Source: Ammoniphilus sp. CFH 90114
Lineage (GTDB): Bacteria; Bacillota; Bacilli; Aneurinibacillales; RAOX-1
Direction: 5' to 3'
DNA length: 34,081 bases
NCBI RefSeq assembly: GCF_004123195.1
Contig: NZ_SDLI01000021.1
Span: 1-34,081, forward strand
Shown here piece by piece: positions 9,301 through 17,304 of this stretch. A program made the translations under genes and the position numbers. The first letter of the stretch is position 1. Each line of letters begins with the position of its first letter. Below the pieces are notes generated by a model, which saw only the letters and a list, made by a program, of their open reading frames with translations, did not search any database and was not told the DNA's origin.

Positions 9301-11508
9301 TCTAAAGAAGAGTTCCCGTACCAACGTTTTGAAATGAAGATCGAGGATGATCTTACGGGTATAGAAAAGGTGGAACTGAAATGGGAAGGGCACTCGTTAC
9401 CAGGGCGCTTGGTAACCTTATATGTGTGGAATCATCATACACTAAAATGGGAACAAGTGGATTCTGGAAAAGGAGAAACCGATTTTATTCTCCGCGGCGA
9501 AGTCAGCGTGGCGGAAATGGTAAGGAACCAAACCATACAGGTTCTGGTGCAAGATCAAATTCCATCTCCAGATGAATATGATTTTTCTTTTGGTTGGATC
9601 ACGGATACACAGTATTATTCAAAAAACTACCCTCACATCTTTGATAAGATGACGCAGTGGATCGCTGATAATCAAATGGAAAAGAAACTTAAGTATGTCG
9701 TCCATACCGGCGACCTTGTAGACAACATGGAAGAAATCCAGTATGTAAGAGCGGATGCTAGTATGAAAATATTGGACAATGCAAACATCCCTTATGGTGT
9801 TTTGGCTGGAAATCATGATGTGCACTACAATGCAGCAGATTACTCCATGTACTCTAAGTATTTTGGTAGAGATCGTTTTGCTCACCTACCTCATTACGGG
9901 GGAGATTTGGACAATAACAGGGATCACTTTGACTTAATTTCCTCTAATGGACACGATTTCATTATTTTGTACCTAGGATGGGTGATCGATCAAGAATCCA
10001 TAGATTGGGCTAATGAAGTCTTGAAAAGGTATGAAGATCGAAACGCCATTGTAGCCGTCCATGAGAATATTAATCCCGAAGGGAAATATAGCGGACAGGG
10101 ACAAGAGATTTGGGACAAGATTGTGGTTCCTAATGATAATGTATTCATGGTATTGAGCGGCCATATTATTGGTGTTAGCCACAATATTAAGATGATAGGA
10201 GATCGTCAAGTCATTGAGATGTTAGCTAACTACCAAGGGCTTGCGGAAGGTGGTCTTGGTTATCTGCGCATGCTGTATTTCGATGCAGAAAATCAGCAAA
10301 TGATTGTCAACACCTATTCTCCTTATCTCAATGATTATAATTATTATGAAGATGAGAAAGAGGAACTAACGCTCCCTATTGCCCTTAAGCCGATTGAAAA
10401 GCGAGTGGCTACCGATTATATTACGGTTAATGTTAGAACAAATGAAAAAATCGGCTCTAAAACAGATGTACCGAGTGGCAGTGAGGCCGAAGTGACATGG
10501 AGCGGTCTAAAGGAGAATACTACGTACAGTTGGTATGCCAAGATGGAAGACGCCTTTGGAGGAAAAGAAATCTCAGATGTTTGGACATTCACGACTAAAG
10601 GCGAAGGGCAATCTCCAAATGCCGCACTCTACTTACAAGCCCCGAGTCAAGTACACGAAGGATCAGCCTTTAGTGTTGGCGTTTACGTGTATGAGATGAA
10701 AGATTTGTATGGCGCCTCCATCGAAATAGATTATGACTCTACTAAGCTAGAGCCGATTGATGCAGACCCTAACATGGAGGGAATACAGCTTCAACTAAGC
10801 GATTGGCTGTACGGAACAACTGTAAAAAATTCTGTTTACCAAGATGTGTATGAAGGAGTCGGGAAGATCCGCTTTGCAGTAACTCAATTAGGTGAAAAAC
10901 CAGGAGTAAGCGGTGAAGGACTGCTGGCAAAAGCCCAGTTTAAAGTAAAAGATGGAGCTTCTGGACAGTTGATTTTTAGACCTGTCGCCTCTTCTATTCA
11001 GATGGTTAATAGCAATAATCAACCAATATCAGTGGACGCTCAACCTATTCATGTGCCAATTGCTTCAAGCATGAAGCTCTTTGGTAAAGTCAAGCTTCCA
11101 AATACTCATCACCTTCATGATTTAAGTGGATTTAATGTTAAAGTTCTTCTTAACCAGCAGGTTATCAGTGAAACGCAGACGGATCAAAATGGGTCATATG
11201 AGGTTTCCGTTGTTTCCCCAGGAACCTACCAAGTCGTGGTCGAGCGTAAGGGATACCTCAATGCAACACAGAGTACTACGATGTATGATGCAGCGACTTC
11301 TGTAGAGGTTCCTGATATGGAACTCTATGTTGGGGATTATGATGGGAATGAGAGGATTAATATTATTGATGTTTCGCTAATCTCCAAGCAATTTGAAAAA
11401 TTGAAAGTGGAGTCAAACGCTCTTTTCGATGTAGATGACAGTGGAACGATCGGCTTATATGATGTTGTTACCGTCGCTCGAAATTTTGGGAAGTTAAGTA
11501 ACTTTTAA
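6301..11508 (+). CDS. Secreted metallophosphoesterase with two lamin-tail domains, cohesin and dockerin
   Basis: 1735 aa, AAAGGAG site, signal peptide at about 1-30 (GSAEES after it). Two lamin-tail (LTD) domains (about 37-165 and 324-470; LLVTEVVPNNSG and LFITELVPDNSG) each precede an Ig/FN3-like sandwich. More Ig-like domains fill about 600-1090. The calcineurin-like phosphoesterase domain (about 1095-1330) has D1102 (TDTQ), G1137-D1138, G1170-N1171-H1172-D1173, H1254 and H1288 (SGH), all the usual two-metal ligands except that the D-x-H motif reads D-T-Q. An FN3-like segment (1375-1437), a cohesin-like domain (1441-1588), a carboxypeptidase-regulatory-like sandwich (1591-1675) and a type I dockerin (1679-1732) follow. 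It should act outside the cell on phosphomonoesters or phosphodiesters; the PhoP-like boxes upstream fit phosphate scavenging. Confidence 0.9.
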   Translation: MIKGRKLAKAFLASAIWLTNVIGGTPGSAEESSSGPELLVTEVVPNNSGSDYYEFFEIYNNTNTSLNAKDYKVVYGYYDNRTPVEWDLTEEKIIPPHGSLVIWVKQNQDVTPSQFNSHYGVELLDEQVTSVLGGMANSGGRTIAIAHDTGEILSSATYNEQNSSSTVDTVSGKSITYRFPDAGSHEMIKIASGQDPTPGLILNGQVPSSGNPNPNDDLPPVITHQPIANAVTGDLRVQADVYDEVGLTAVNLYYRTSTEAHFKTTPMGLIEGKKYEAVIPAMDLSTGNELLYYLEARDGINRATLPADQAYFTVPIEQQKASPTELFITELVPDNSGADAFEYIELYNPTNKPLNMRNYHIRYTYPAGTYQIWNFDKDQIVPPQGTIIVWVRTISSEGKTIHDFNAHFNSDVKEEQLIEIEAGGMVNSGMRNMVLMTDTGAEITNAKYNDIVKDTMAGKSIVYKYPIGESREMVKLANGQVPTPGAVRDDQIPMSLITLPEDNQAPEIQHTVPFSSTKPVNLDLSADVRDNRQTHRVTLYYKTNAQSEYQHIDLVADQDYLYAANITKYDIMSGNQVMYYFEATDGMNTVTMPQDREHPYVIEMNHDPIPTLSVNNGEYVKGNYMLQGYSALPEERLTLKIDGETVPAKSVLPKNAYLVFEADGLQPALGFKNGILKGDEVLHVFEGIHDYLQFETVAVEIPVNTLEPGTNTLSIWSGDRVSPTSNEGNNDDFSVRNVRLVLGDGTIIRDASYKPGQSYGINDNIQYRDYSFVIPQEKFLAVRYDWDTTSVLDKEHQIELIAEGPQEVKNHSVRVLVDNTAPTIQSMTPEEGQAYKGTISFSASVSDSGSGIEKIVGYLDGKRIEVPTSMSAADLVQGAHEFEVHVEDKAGNITKMKHLFEVIEEKPYPARDPQPAHKATGIDLNPTLKVTAEDPTGDPMEVSFFRAYQYDFKERGDSRAFSNAVDREPPLEMLPQGESNFDEAAYGAISVSDDVYYTTDSKEEFPYQRFEMKIEDDLTGIEKVELKWEGHSLPGRLVTLYVWNHHTLKWEQVDSGKGETDFILRGEVSVAEMVRNQTIQVLVQDQIPSPDEYDFSFGWITDTQYYSKNYPHIFDKMTQWIADNQMEKKLKYVVHTGDLVDNMEEIQYVRADASMKILDNANIPYGVLAGNHDVHYNAADYSMYSKYFGRDRFAHLPHYGGDLDNNRDHFDLISSNGHDFIILYLGWVIDQESIDWANEVLKRYEDRNAIVAVHENINPEGKYSGQGQEIWDKIVVPNDNVFMVLSGHIIGVSHNIKMIGDRQVIEMLANYQGLAEGGLGYLRMLYFDAENQQMIVNTYSPYLNDYNYYEDEKEELTLPIALKPIEKRVATDYITVNVRTNEKIGSKTDVPSGSEAEVTWSGLKENTTYSWYAKMEDAFGGKEISDVWTFTTKGEGQSPNAALYLQAPSQVHEGSAFSVGVYVYEMKDLYGASIEIDYDSTKLEPIDADPNMEGIQLQLSDWLYGTTVKNSVYQDVYEGVGKIRFAVTQLGEKPGVSGEGLLAKAQFKVKDGASGQLIFRPVASSIQMVNSNNQPISVDAQPIHVPIASSMKLFGKVKLPNTHHLHDLSGFNVKVLLNQQVISETQTDQNGSYEVSVVSPGTYQVVVERKGYLNATQSTTMYDAATSVEVPDMELYVGDYDGNERINIIDVSLISKQFEKLKVESNALFDVDDSGTIGLYDVVTVARNFGKLSNF

Positions 11509-11532
11509 AGGCTAAAAAGAAAAACCTGAATG

Positions 11533-11565
11533 AGCCTGGGTGTAGAACCTAGGCTTATTTTTATT
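11533..11565 (+). terminator. Rho-independent terminator after metallophosphoesterase gene
   Basis: Nine-bp stem AGCCTGGGT (11533-11541) with ACCTAGGCT (11547-11555), one G-T pair, 5-nt loop, then TTATTTTTATT. Confidence 0.8.
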
Positions 11566-11601
11566 GAATGACATGATAGAGCTAACGTTTGAGAAAATCA
11601 G

Positions 11602-11629
11602 TTGACAAGTTATTAATATTCTGTATAAT
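11602..11629 (+). promoter_or_regulatory. Strong sigma-A promoter for hydrolase/TAXI operon
   Basis: Perfect TTGACA at 11602-11607 and perfect TATAAT at 11624-11629 with a 16-bp spacer in AT-rich DNA. Transcription should start near 11636, giving a leader of about 215 nt before the hydrolase start codon. Confidence 0.8.
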
Positions 11630-11709
11630 TAAATTATATAAATTGTGGAAAGATGATGAATCTTTTTACTCCATAACTGAGACACTGTATGGTTCTTATA
11701 AGAAGAATT

Positions 11710-11780
11710 AAGGACAGGCGGTGGCAACCCCAAACTAAGCAATTAGTTCGTGTGCCATCCGTTTGTCCTTTTTACTTATT
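11710..11780 (+). ncRNA. Structured leader RNA with terminator-like hairpin (candidate attenuator or riboswitch)
   Basis: Nested stem: AAGGACA (11710-11716) with TGTCCTT (11764-11770), CGG with CCG (11719-11721, 11759-11761), TGGCA with TGCCA (11722-11726, 11753-11757), and an upper stem AACTAA with TTAGTT closed by a GCAA tetraloop (11739-11742). The internal loop is ACCCCA opposite CGTG. A T-rich tail (CCTTTTTACTTATTT) follows, so most transcripts could stop here, about 70 nt before the hydrolase gene. I could not match it to a known riboswitch class. A free-standing small RNA is the alternative. Confidence 0.55.
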
Positions 11781-11849
11781 TAGAAAGATTGGTGTTGAAT
11801 GAGAAAGCTATTTCTTAAAAATAAGATGGTTTAAGGAGGTTAATCCGGA

Positions 11850-12764
11850 ATGTGCTTAATAGAACGTAATCTTGTTTTTGGTCAAACAGACAAGGAGTAC
11901 CTCACCGCTGATGTATACCGCCCTCGCGAGGGGAAAGACTTGCCTGCTGTGATTCTGATCCATGGAGGGGGATTTCAAGCAGGTTCTAAAGAGATGTATC
12001 AAGACTGGGGACCTTACTTGGCTGAACAGGGCTTTGTGGCGATGGCGATCAATTACCGATTGACGACGGAATCATATTCTACATGGCCTGGTCTGGTTGA
12101 GGATGTTCGCTCGGCTGTAAATTGGTTGGTCTGCAAGTCGAATGAATGGGGAATTGATCCGCAGCGAATTGGGCTGATCGGGGATTCTGCCGGAGCCTAC
12201 CTCGCTGTGCTGTACTCGGTCAAATTTCCTATCAATGCCAGCTATAAGATTAATGCGGTAGTAGGGGTGTACGGTTCGTATGATACGGAGCAATCTTGGA
12301 AGCATCAAGTGTCAACGAACAGCGATCGCAAGATTGAAAAAGTAATAGGGTCCACTCCAGACGATGCACCCGAACATTACAGAGATGCCTCGCCCATTCA
12401 CCATATCGTACAAGCAGCAGCCAATCCGGCTTTTGACACGAGTTACATGATCGTATGGGGGGATATGGATACGGTCGCTCATCCATCCCAATCAGAGAAT
12501 TTTGCCTCTAAATTAAAGGAGGCGGGAATCGATACGAGAACCCTTGTGGTTCCAGATGATGGACACTTCTGGTTTAATGTTTTGCCGGGGGTGGAAGGAG
12601 GCACAATAAAGGATTACCCAAACACGGTCGTTGCTCCGCAGGTTTTAGCGTTTCTAAAAGAGAGGTTATATTCTCCAGTCGTCGGCAACTTTTCAAATAC
12701 ACAATTAAAGAAGATCCAAGAGATGAAATTCAAAGTGGCTAAAGATCGAAAATGCACTACTTGA
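11850..12764 (+). CDS. Alpha/beta hydrolase (carboxylesterase/BD-FAE type)
   Basis: 304 aa, cytoplasmic (no signal peptide); TAAGGAGGT site before the ATG. It has the HGGGF oxyanion-hole motif at 38-42, the nucleophile elbow GDSAG with S113, a likely acid D207 (GDMDTVAHPSQS) and the catalytic H239 (DDGHFWF), so the Ser-Asp-His triad is complete. The family hydrolyses carboxylic esters or amides. It is the first gene after the leader RNA and lies 26 bp before the TAXI binding protein gene, which suggests that it processes a substrate brought in by the transporter. The actual substrate cannot be told from the sequence. Confidence 0.85.
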   Translation: MCLIERNLVFGQTDKEYLTADVYRPREGKDLPAVILIHGGGFQAGSKEMYQDWGPYLAEQGFVAMAINYRLTTESYSTWPGLVEDVRSAVNWLVCKSNEWGIDPQRIGLIGDSAGAYLAVLYSVKFPINASYKINAVVGVYGSYDTEQSWKHQVSTNSDRKIEKVIGSTPDDAPEHYRDASPIHHIVQAAANPAFDTSYMIVWGDMDTVAHPSQSENFASKLKEAGIDTRTLVVPDDGHFWFNVLPGVEGGTIKDYPNTVVAPQVLAFLKERLYSPVVGNFSNTQLKKIQEMKFKVAKDRKCTT

Positions 12765-12790
12765 AAAAAATGATAAGGGAGGAAGATTGA

Positions 12791-13864
12791 ATGATGAGAA
12801 AAAGGACCATAACCCTACTGACATTATTGTTTGCCGGAATTCTATCTGCTTGCAGCTCACAGCCCACAGAGCAGGCCAGTCAATCAGCGCCAGTAGAAAG
12901 CAACGCTATGCCGAGCAACATCACGTTTGCCTCCTCTCCTCAGGGGACAGCCTTTAACTCAGCGAGCATGGGAGTAGCCAGTGTTTTGAGCAATGAATCC
13001 CAAATGGAGGTCACCTTAACCCCGTTCGCAGGGATGTCAGCATGGATTCCGATGCTGGATAAAGGAGAGGTTCAGCTGGGGCTGGGTTCTTCGGCGGATG
13101 CGTCCTATGCGTTGCACGGCCAAAACGGCTTTAGAGAAAACAAGAATGTCCGTACACTGGTTAGGGGGAACTTTGTTGAGTCCGTAGGGCTTACGGTTCG
13201 AAAAGACTCAGATATTCAATCCGTTCGGGACCTGAAGGGAAAACGAGTCGCCTCTGATTATACAGGGGGAATTACAGGCCACATTACAACGGAGATGCAA
13301 TTAAAGGCAAACGGATTGACCTGGGATGATGTCATCCGCGTTCCGGTGACGACAGCCGGAGCTGCTGTTGAAGCGTTGCGTGAGGGACGAGTGGATGCTG
13401 CATTTGGGATGAGTCCTTTTACCCCAGCAGTCGTTGAAGCCCATAATGCCGTAGGATTGCGGCCGCTGAACTTCTTTGATGATTATGCTCCAAGTCAGTT
13501 TAATGATATTCCTCAAGACCTGATCGAGATCATTGAAACCCACCAGCCTGGGGCCAAACCGGTTGTGCTGAAGGCGGGCTTCGTGGAGGAGGAGACGATT
13601 ATCATTGAATTCCCCGTCATCGTGGTGACTTCGACTCATCTATCCGATGAAGCTGCTTATGAGCTGGTTGCAACCCTGTGGGAGCATTACGAGAAGCTGC
13701 ACCCGATTTATACCTGGTTGGAGCGATGGAACCCGGAGCAAATGTTTGACCCCCATCCTCCAGTACCTTACCATCCTGGGGTCGTGAAATTCTTTAAAGA
13801 TCAAGGTCTGTGGACGGAAGAGGTTGAAAAGAGACAGCAAGAGTTGCTCAAGCTGGTCCAATAA
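12791..13864 (+). CDS. TAXI-family TRAP transporter solute-binding lipoprotein
   Basis: 357 aa. A GGGAGGA site precedes two adjacent ATG codons. The N-terminus is a lipoprotein signal with lipobox LSAC (C21), so it is anchored to the outer face of the membrane. After a linker, SPQGTAFNSASMGVASVLSN and the AGMSAWIPMLDKGEVQLG segment are typical of the TAXI binding-protein family, as are VRDLKGKRVASDYTGG and ALREGRVDAAFG further on. It delivers a solute, usually a carboxylate, to the TRAP permease encoded next. The 84-bp gap to that gene holds a hairpin. Confidence 0.9.
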   Translation: MMRKRTITLLTLLFAGILSACSSQPTEQASQSAPVESNAMPSNITFASSPQGTAFNSASMGVASVLSNESQMEVTLTPFAGMSAWIPMLDKGEVQLGLGSSADASYALHGQNGFRENKNVRTLVRGNFVESVGLTVRKDSDIQSVRDLKGKRVASDYTGGITGHITTEMQLKANGLTWDDVIRVPVTTAGAAVEALREGRVDAAFGMSPFTPAVVEAHNAVGLRPLNFFDDYAPSQFNDIPQDLIEIIETHQPGAKPVVLKAGFVEEETIIIEFPVIVVTSTHLSDEAAYELVATLWEHYEKLHPIYTWLERWNPEQMFDPHPPVPYHPGVVKFFKDQGLWTEEVEKRQQELLKLVQ

Positions 13865-13874
13865 AGCTTTCTAC

Positions 13875-13900
13875 TAGGGAGATCCTTTTAGGGTCTCCTA
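13875..13900 (+). other. Intra-operon hairpin between binding protein and permease genes
   Basis: TAGGGAGATCC (13875-13885) pairs with GGGTCTCCTA (13891-13900) around a 5-nt loop, with one bulged G and one G-T pair. No T run follows, so it is more likely an mRNA-stability or processing element that sets different levels of binding protein and permease than a terminator. Confidence 0.5.
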
Positions 13901-13948
13901 CTTCCAACTGAGCCTGATGTCATGACTACATACCGGAGGTGAATAAGC

Positions 13949-15958
13949 ATGGGTAATTCAAGGCTTCCAGACACGAATGTTGAAGATCAGCCGGTAACAA
14001 ATGCAGAAGTGAAAAGATATCGGACATTTAGCGGTTCAATAATGACAGGATTATGGAGCCTCATTTTAGCCTTAATTCCGCTGGCAGGCATCTTGTATGT
14101 ATTAAATATTCACCAATATCTTAGAATTAATCTGTTTGCGGAACAATATGTCGGATTGTTCCTTGGCTTGATTCTTTGCGGAATCTTTTTAGGAATTCCT
14201 GCAGGGAGACGAGCCGACCGGAACAAGGTGGCCTGGTATGATTGGATTCTTTCTGGGCTCGGGCTAAGCATTGGTTTGTATATCACGATCTTTTATCGGG
14301 ATATCATCTTGAATTTTGGCTACCCGACGACAACGAGAATCGTAGTGGGTGCCGTCGCGATTGTCCTTATCCTTGAAGCGATTAGGAGGATGATAGGCAA
14401 CGCGATGCTTGTTATTGTGTTAGTTTTTTTATCGTATGGTTTTTTTGCTTCTTATTTTCCAGGGGTTTTCAAAGGAAGGCAAACCGAGTTATCTCAGTTG
14501 ATTAATTATTTGTATTTGGATCCCAATAGTTTGCTTACTTTATTGAATATCGCTGGCACGATTGCTCTGTGTTTCATTATTTTTGGTCAGATCCTGCTGT
14601 TCTTTGGCGGCGGGGATATTATCAATAAATTGGCGCTCGGCACATTGGGTCGTTATCGAGGAGGGCCTGCCAAGTCCTCCGTGTTAGGGTCTAGTCTTGC
14701 AGGCAGTATTACGGGTGGCCCAGTGACCAATGTATTGCTAACCGGTCCTATTACCATTCCGCTGATGAAAAAAAGCGGCTATACAGCGACAGAGGCTGGA
14801 GCTGTAGAAGCTGTTTCTTCTTCAGGAGGCCAAATCATGCCGCCAGTCATGGGGATTGCTGCTTTCATCATTGCTGAAACGCTCGGAATCCCCTACGCGG
14901 AGGTGACGTTAGCCGCGCTCGTACCGGCTTTGTTATTTTACATTTGCCTTTTTATCCAGGTTGATTTAATTGCCGCACGTAAAGGGTTGCACGGAATGAG
15001 CAAGGATACGCTTCCTTCTATTATAGAAACCTTAAGAACAGGCTGGCTTATCTTTCCTCCCCTTGTTGCCTTGGTCTATTTTCTATTTGTAAAAGGACAT
15101 CCGCCGCAACTGGCAGGACTGTATGCTGCAGCGATAGCGTTTGTATTTTTAAGCTTTCAGAAAGGGAAATGGAAAGAGTCGTTTAGCTTATTGAGAAGCA
15201 TGTTCGTTGATACGGGCAAGGTGATGCTGGAGATTGGAATTGTGCTTGCAGCAGCCGGATTAGTAGTCGGCGTGATAGGAATTACAGGACTCGGATTTAA
15301 CTTAGCTAATATTTTAGCTGGTTTTGGGGCTTATGGTCTGTTTCCTTTGTTAGTGGTTTGTGCCGTTGCTTCCATTATTTTGGGGATGGGGATGCCTTCC
15401 ATTGCTGCTTATTCCTTGGTCGCGGTATTGGTCGCTCCGGCGATTGTCGAGCTAGGTGTTGACCCACTGGCTGCTCATCTGTTTGTTTTTTACTTCTCAG
15501 TCATTTCGAATTTCACGCCACCCATTGCGTTGTCCTGTTTTGCTGCAGCACCCATAGCCAAAGCCAATCCGCACCATATTGGGTTTCAAGCGATGAAACT
15601 AGGGGTTCTAGCTTACCTAGTCCCCTTCATATTCGTCTATGCTCCTGAATTGTTAATAAGAACAAATCGTACCATCATGTGGGGGGAAGCCATCTTCTCT
15701 ATTATGACTGCGATTATGGCTTCTTACTTTTTAGCCGCTGTTCTGAATGGTTTTATGATACAGCGTATGAGTTCCATGAAACGAATTTTTGCCTTCTTAT
15801 TATCGGTCTGTTTATTTTTACCTGTATCCGTATGGCAGTATAGTTGGGTTGTAAATCTTACCGCGATCGTGTTAGCTGTCCTATTCATTGTTTATGATTG
15901 GCGTACTTCTAAAGCTACTGCGACCGGAGTATCCTGTGCCAGTATTCCTAACAATTAA
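13949..15958 (+). CDS. TRAP transporter fused permease (DctQM type, TAXI system)
   Basis: 669 aa, ATG with GGAGGTG upstream. The protein is strongly hydrophobic with many membrane segments. The N-terminal four to six helices correspond to the small DctQ-like part; the rest is DctM-like, with the conserved stretches LGSSLAGSITGGPVTNVLLT, SSSGGQIMPPVMG and ILGMGMPSIAAYSL. Fused permeases of this length go with TAXI binding proteins, as found directly upstream. Transport is driven by an ion gradient (Na+ or H+) in this family. Substrate unknown; family members often take dicarboxylates or glutamate. Confidence 0.92.
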   Translation: MGNSRLPDTNVEDQPVTNAEVKRYRTFSGSIMTGLWSLILALIPLAGILYVLNIHQYLRINLFAEQYVGLFLGLILCGIFLGIPAGRRADRNKVAWYDWILSGLGLSIGLYITIFYRDIILNFGYPTTTRIVVGAVAIVLILEAIRRMIGNAMLVIVLVFLSYGFFASYFPGVFKGRQTELSQLINYLYLDPNSLLTLLNIAGTIALCFIIFGQILLFFGGGDIINKLALGTLGRYRGGPAKSSVLGSSLAGSITGGPVTNVLLTGPITIPLMKKSGYTATEAGAVEAVSSSGGQIMPPVMGIAAFIIAETLGIPYAEVTLAALVPALLFYICLFIQVDLIAARKGLHGMSKDTLPSIIETLRTGWLIFPPLVALVYFLFVKGHPPQLAGLYAAAIAFVFLSFQKGKWKESFSLLRSMFVDTGKVMLEIGIVLAAAGLVVGVIGITGLGFNLANILAGFGAYGLFPLLVVCAVASIILGMGMPSIAAYSLVAVLVAPAIVELGVDPLAAHLFVFYFSVISNFTPPIALSCFAAAPIAKANPHHIGFQAMKLGVLAYLVPFIFVYAPELLIRTNRTIMWGEAIFSIMTAIMASYFLAAVLNGFMIQRMSSMKRIFAFLLSVCLFLPVSVWQYSWVVNLTAIVLAVLFIVYDWRTSKATATGVSCASIPNN

Positions 15959-16059
15959 AGTAAAGGGCTGAAGGTCGACCTCAAGGGACAAATGACAAAA
16001 AATATAAAATAATGTTACAATTGGTTTATATTCATCAATCAACTACGAGCGGAGGATAT

Positions 16060-16434
16060 ATGAATAAACCAGTGAATGTAAAGTCCCTTGAAATCGAAAT
16101 AGCAAACTTTATAAATGCATTTATAAAAGAAGGCTCAGGCAAAGGTCCAAAAGTTACAACCGTAAAAGTAGTAGATAATGTTTTAATTTATTTTTTGAAT
16201 GGTATCTTTACCCCTCTTGAGAAGAAGCTGTTAGAAACGGAGGAGGGGAAGAGGCATATATTAGAGGGCCGACGTTTGTATGTTAAAGTAAGAGAAAAGC
16301 AACGCAAGGCTGAGATTGAGAGGATTGTTGGGTTGAAGGTGGTTAAAGACTATTACTCCTGGAATATTGATGATGATTCCGCCCTTTCGGTGGTGGTGTT
16401 TGAAGAAAATATTTTAGATGGGAATAGGAATTGA
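16060..16434 (+). CDS. DUF2294 family protein
   Basis: 124 aa. The start at 16060 has GGAGG 4 bp upstream, a rather short spacing; an in-frame ATG at 16012 lacks a site. No signal or membrane segment. The layout (GKGPKVTTVKVVDNVLIYFLNG ..., then TPLEKKLLETEEGK, a helical K/E/R-rich stretch and a C-terminal VVVFEE strand) matches the DUF2294 pattern of Bacillales, where the role is not established. It stands between the TRAP operon and its own terminator at 16451 and is probably transcribed by itself or as a read-through gene. Confidence 0.7.
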   Translation: MNKPVNVKSLEIEIANFINAFIKEGSGKGPKVTTVKVVDNVLIYFLNGIFTPLEKKLLETEEGKRHILEGRRLYVKVREKQRKAEIERIVGLKVVKDYYSWNIDDDSALSVVVFEENILDGNRN

Positions 16435-16450
16435 TGGGAGGGATAGAGGA

Positions 16451-16488
16451 AAGCCCACTTCATTGAGGTTTCGAAGTGGGCTTATTTG
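16451..16488 (+). terminator. Rho-independent terminator after DUF2294 gene
   Basis: Perfect 11-bp stem AAGCCCACTTC (16451-16461) with GAAGTGGGCTT (16473-16483), 11-nt loop, then a short TTATTT tail. Confidence 0.75.
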
Positions 16489-16532
16489 AGCTGAATGACT
16501 AATCTTAAATCGATAACAGAGGAGGGATTAAG

Positions 16533-16910
16533 ATGATAAAAAGAGTAGAACACATAGGGGTATTTGTTCAGGATATGGAGAGATCCATTCAGTTTTATCA
16601 AGAGGCTTTCGGATTGCTAGTGAGGAGAAGGAAGTTTATTTCGCCTCAGGTAGAGCTGTGCTTTCTTTACTTCGAAGAGTCTTCGGAAGTGGAAGTAGAA
16701 CTCGTCTGCGGTCCATCGATTGAGAGTGTTGAAGGGCTTGTTAATCATTTAGCCTTCCGTGTCACGAACATCGAAGAGGAGTTGAAGCGTATAGAGCAAT
16801 TAGGGGCAGAATTAGTGGATAGGGTCCCGAGAACTATACTAGGCAATGTGAAGATTGCGTTTTTGAAAGGCCCGAACGGGGAGAAATTGGAGTTGGTAGA
16901 AAGAGAGTAG
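16533..16910 (+). CDS. VOC-superfamily (glyoxalase/methylmalonyl-CoA epimerase-like) protein
   Basis: 125 aa, GAGGGA site upstream. One complete two-module VOC fold. The usual metal ligands can be placed at H7 (EHIGVFV), E56 (VEVEL), H72 (VNHLAFRV) and E120 (EKLEL). The D-x-x-x-S-x-x-FY pattern (QDMERSIQFYQ) and GLLVRRR are typical of glyoxalase I-like and epimerase-like members. The reaction is not predictable from the sequence; lactoylglutathione-lyase-like detoxification or an epimerase are the main options. No functional link to its neighbours is evident. Confidence 0.85.
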   Translation: MIKRVEHIGVFVQDMERSIQFYQEAFGLLVRRRKFISPQVELCFLYFEESSEVEVELVCGPSIESVEGLVNHLAFRVTNIEEELKRIEQLGAELVDRVPRTILGNVKIAFLKGPNGEKLELVERE

Positions 16911-16995
16911 ATCATTTCAATAGAATAAGATTGTTTAAGACCTTTGATAGGTTAAGTGTTCAGGCTCTCAACCTCATTGTAACTCTTGATGTTGG

Positions 16996-17129
16996 ATTAG
17001 TTGGAAAAAAGCCACTTAAAACGAAAAGAGAACGATACAAAAACGAATAATGGGAGAAACGCCAACTAATTCGCCTCAACCTCTTGATTTTGTTCCTTCC
17101 ACATCCATTAGTGGGAGTTTTTCCATTTA
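16996..17129. repeat. Dispersed intergenic repeat, three further copies (TTAGTTGG core)
   Basis: ATTAGTTGGAAAAAAGCCAC at 16996-17015 (plus), a reverse-strand copy at 17048-17072 whose complement reads TTAGTTGGCGTTTCTCCC, and a weaker plus-strand copy at 17107-17129 (ATTAGTGGGAGTTTTTCC). They match the two copies near 30-115. The plus/minus/plus order makes long foldback structures possible. Confidence 0.5.
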
Positions 17130-17151
17130 CGTATAATCCCCTATTTTTCAT

Positions 17152-17175
17152 AAGAGCCGAAAGGCTCTTTTTTTG
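17152..17175 (+). terminator. Rho-independent terminator
   Basis: Perfect 7-bp stem AAGAGCC with GGCTCTT, GAAA tetraloop, followed by a T run. It lies about 240 bp after the VOC gene and directly before the regulatory region of the next gene, which it insulates. Confidence 0.85.
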
Positions 17176-17206
17176 TATGTTCTTTATTAAGATGTAAATA
17201 TGGAAA

Positions 17207-17234
17207 TTTATACTATATTTACCTTGGCTTAACA
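17207..17234 (+). promoter_or_regulatory. PhoP-box-like array upstream of phosphodiester glycosidase gene
   Basis: TTTATA (17207), TTTACC (17218) and TTAACA (17229) are spaced exactly 11 bp and 11 bp, the layout of Bacillales PhoP boxes. The last box is 70 bp before the start codon, so it would sit in the -35 area of the promoter. No good -35 hexamer is visible, which fits an activator-dependent promoter. Confidence 0.55.
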
Positions 17235-17304
17235 ATGTATCCATATTGTCTTGATAGATTTAATAGGTATGAAAAAATCTTGTAGAAAAAGGAGGAAAGC
17301 AGGA

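Larger units (their letters stand above)
16911..17304. other. Intergenic region with repeats, terminator and Pho-like boxes
   Basis: No gene. From left to right it holds dispersed TTAGTTGG-type repeats (16996-17129), a perfect terminator (17152-17175) and the hexamer array before the phosphodiester glycosidase gene (17207-17234). Confidence 0.7.

Noticed and set aside
11640-11780. T-box or TPP riboswitch in the esterase operon leader
   Set aside because: GGTGGCAACC resembles the T-box bulge and CTGAGA occurs as in TPP elements, but the rest of neither consensus is present and the operon is not an amino-acid or thiamine one.
13301-13639. Minus-strand open frame of 112 codons opposite the TAXI binding protein
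   Set aside because: Antisense to a clearly conserved gene, with no start signals and an unnatural composition.
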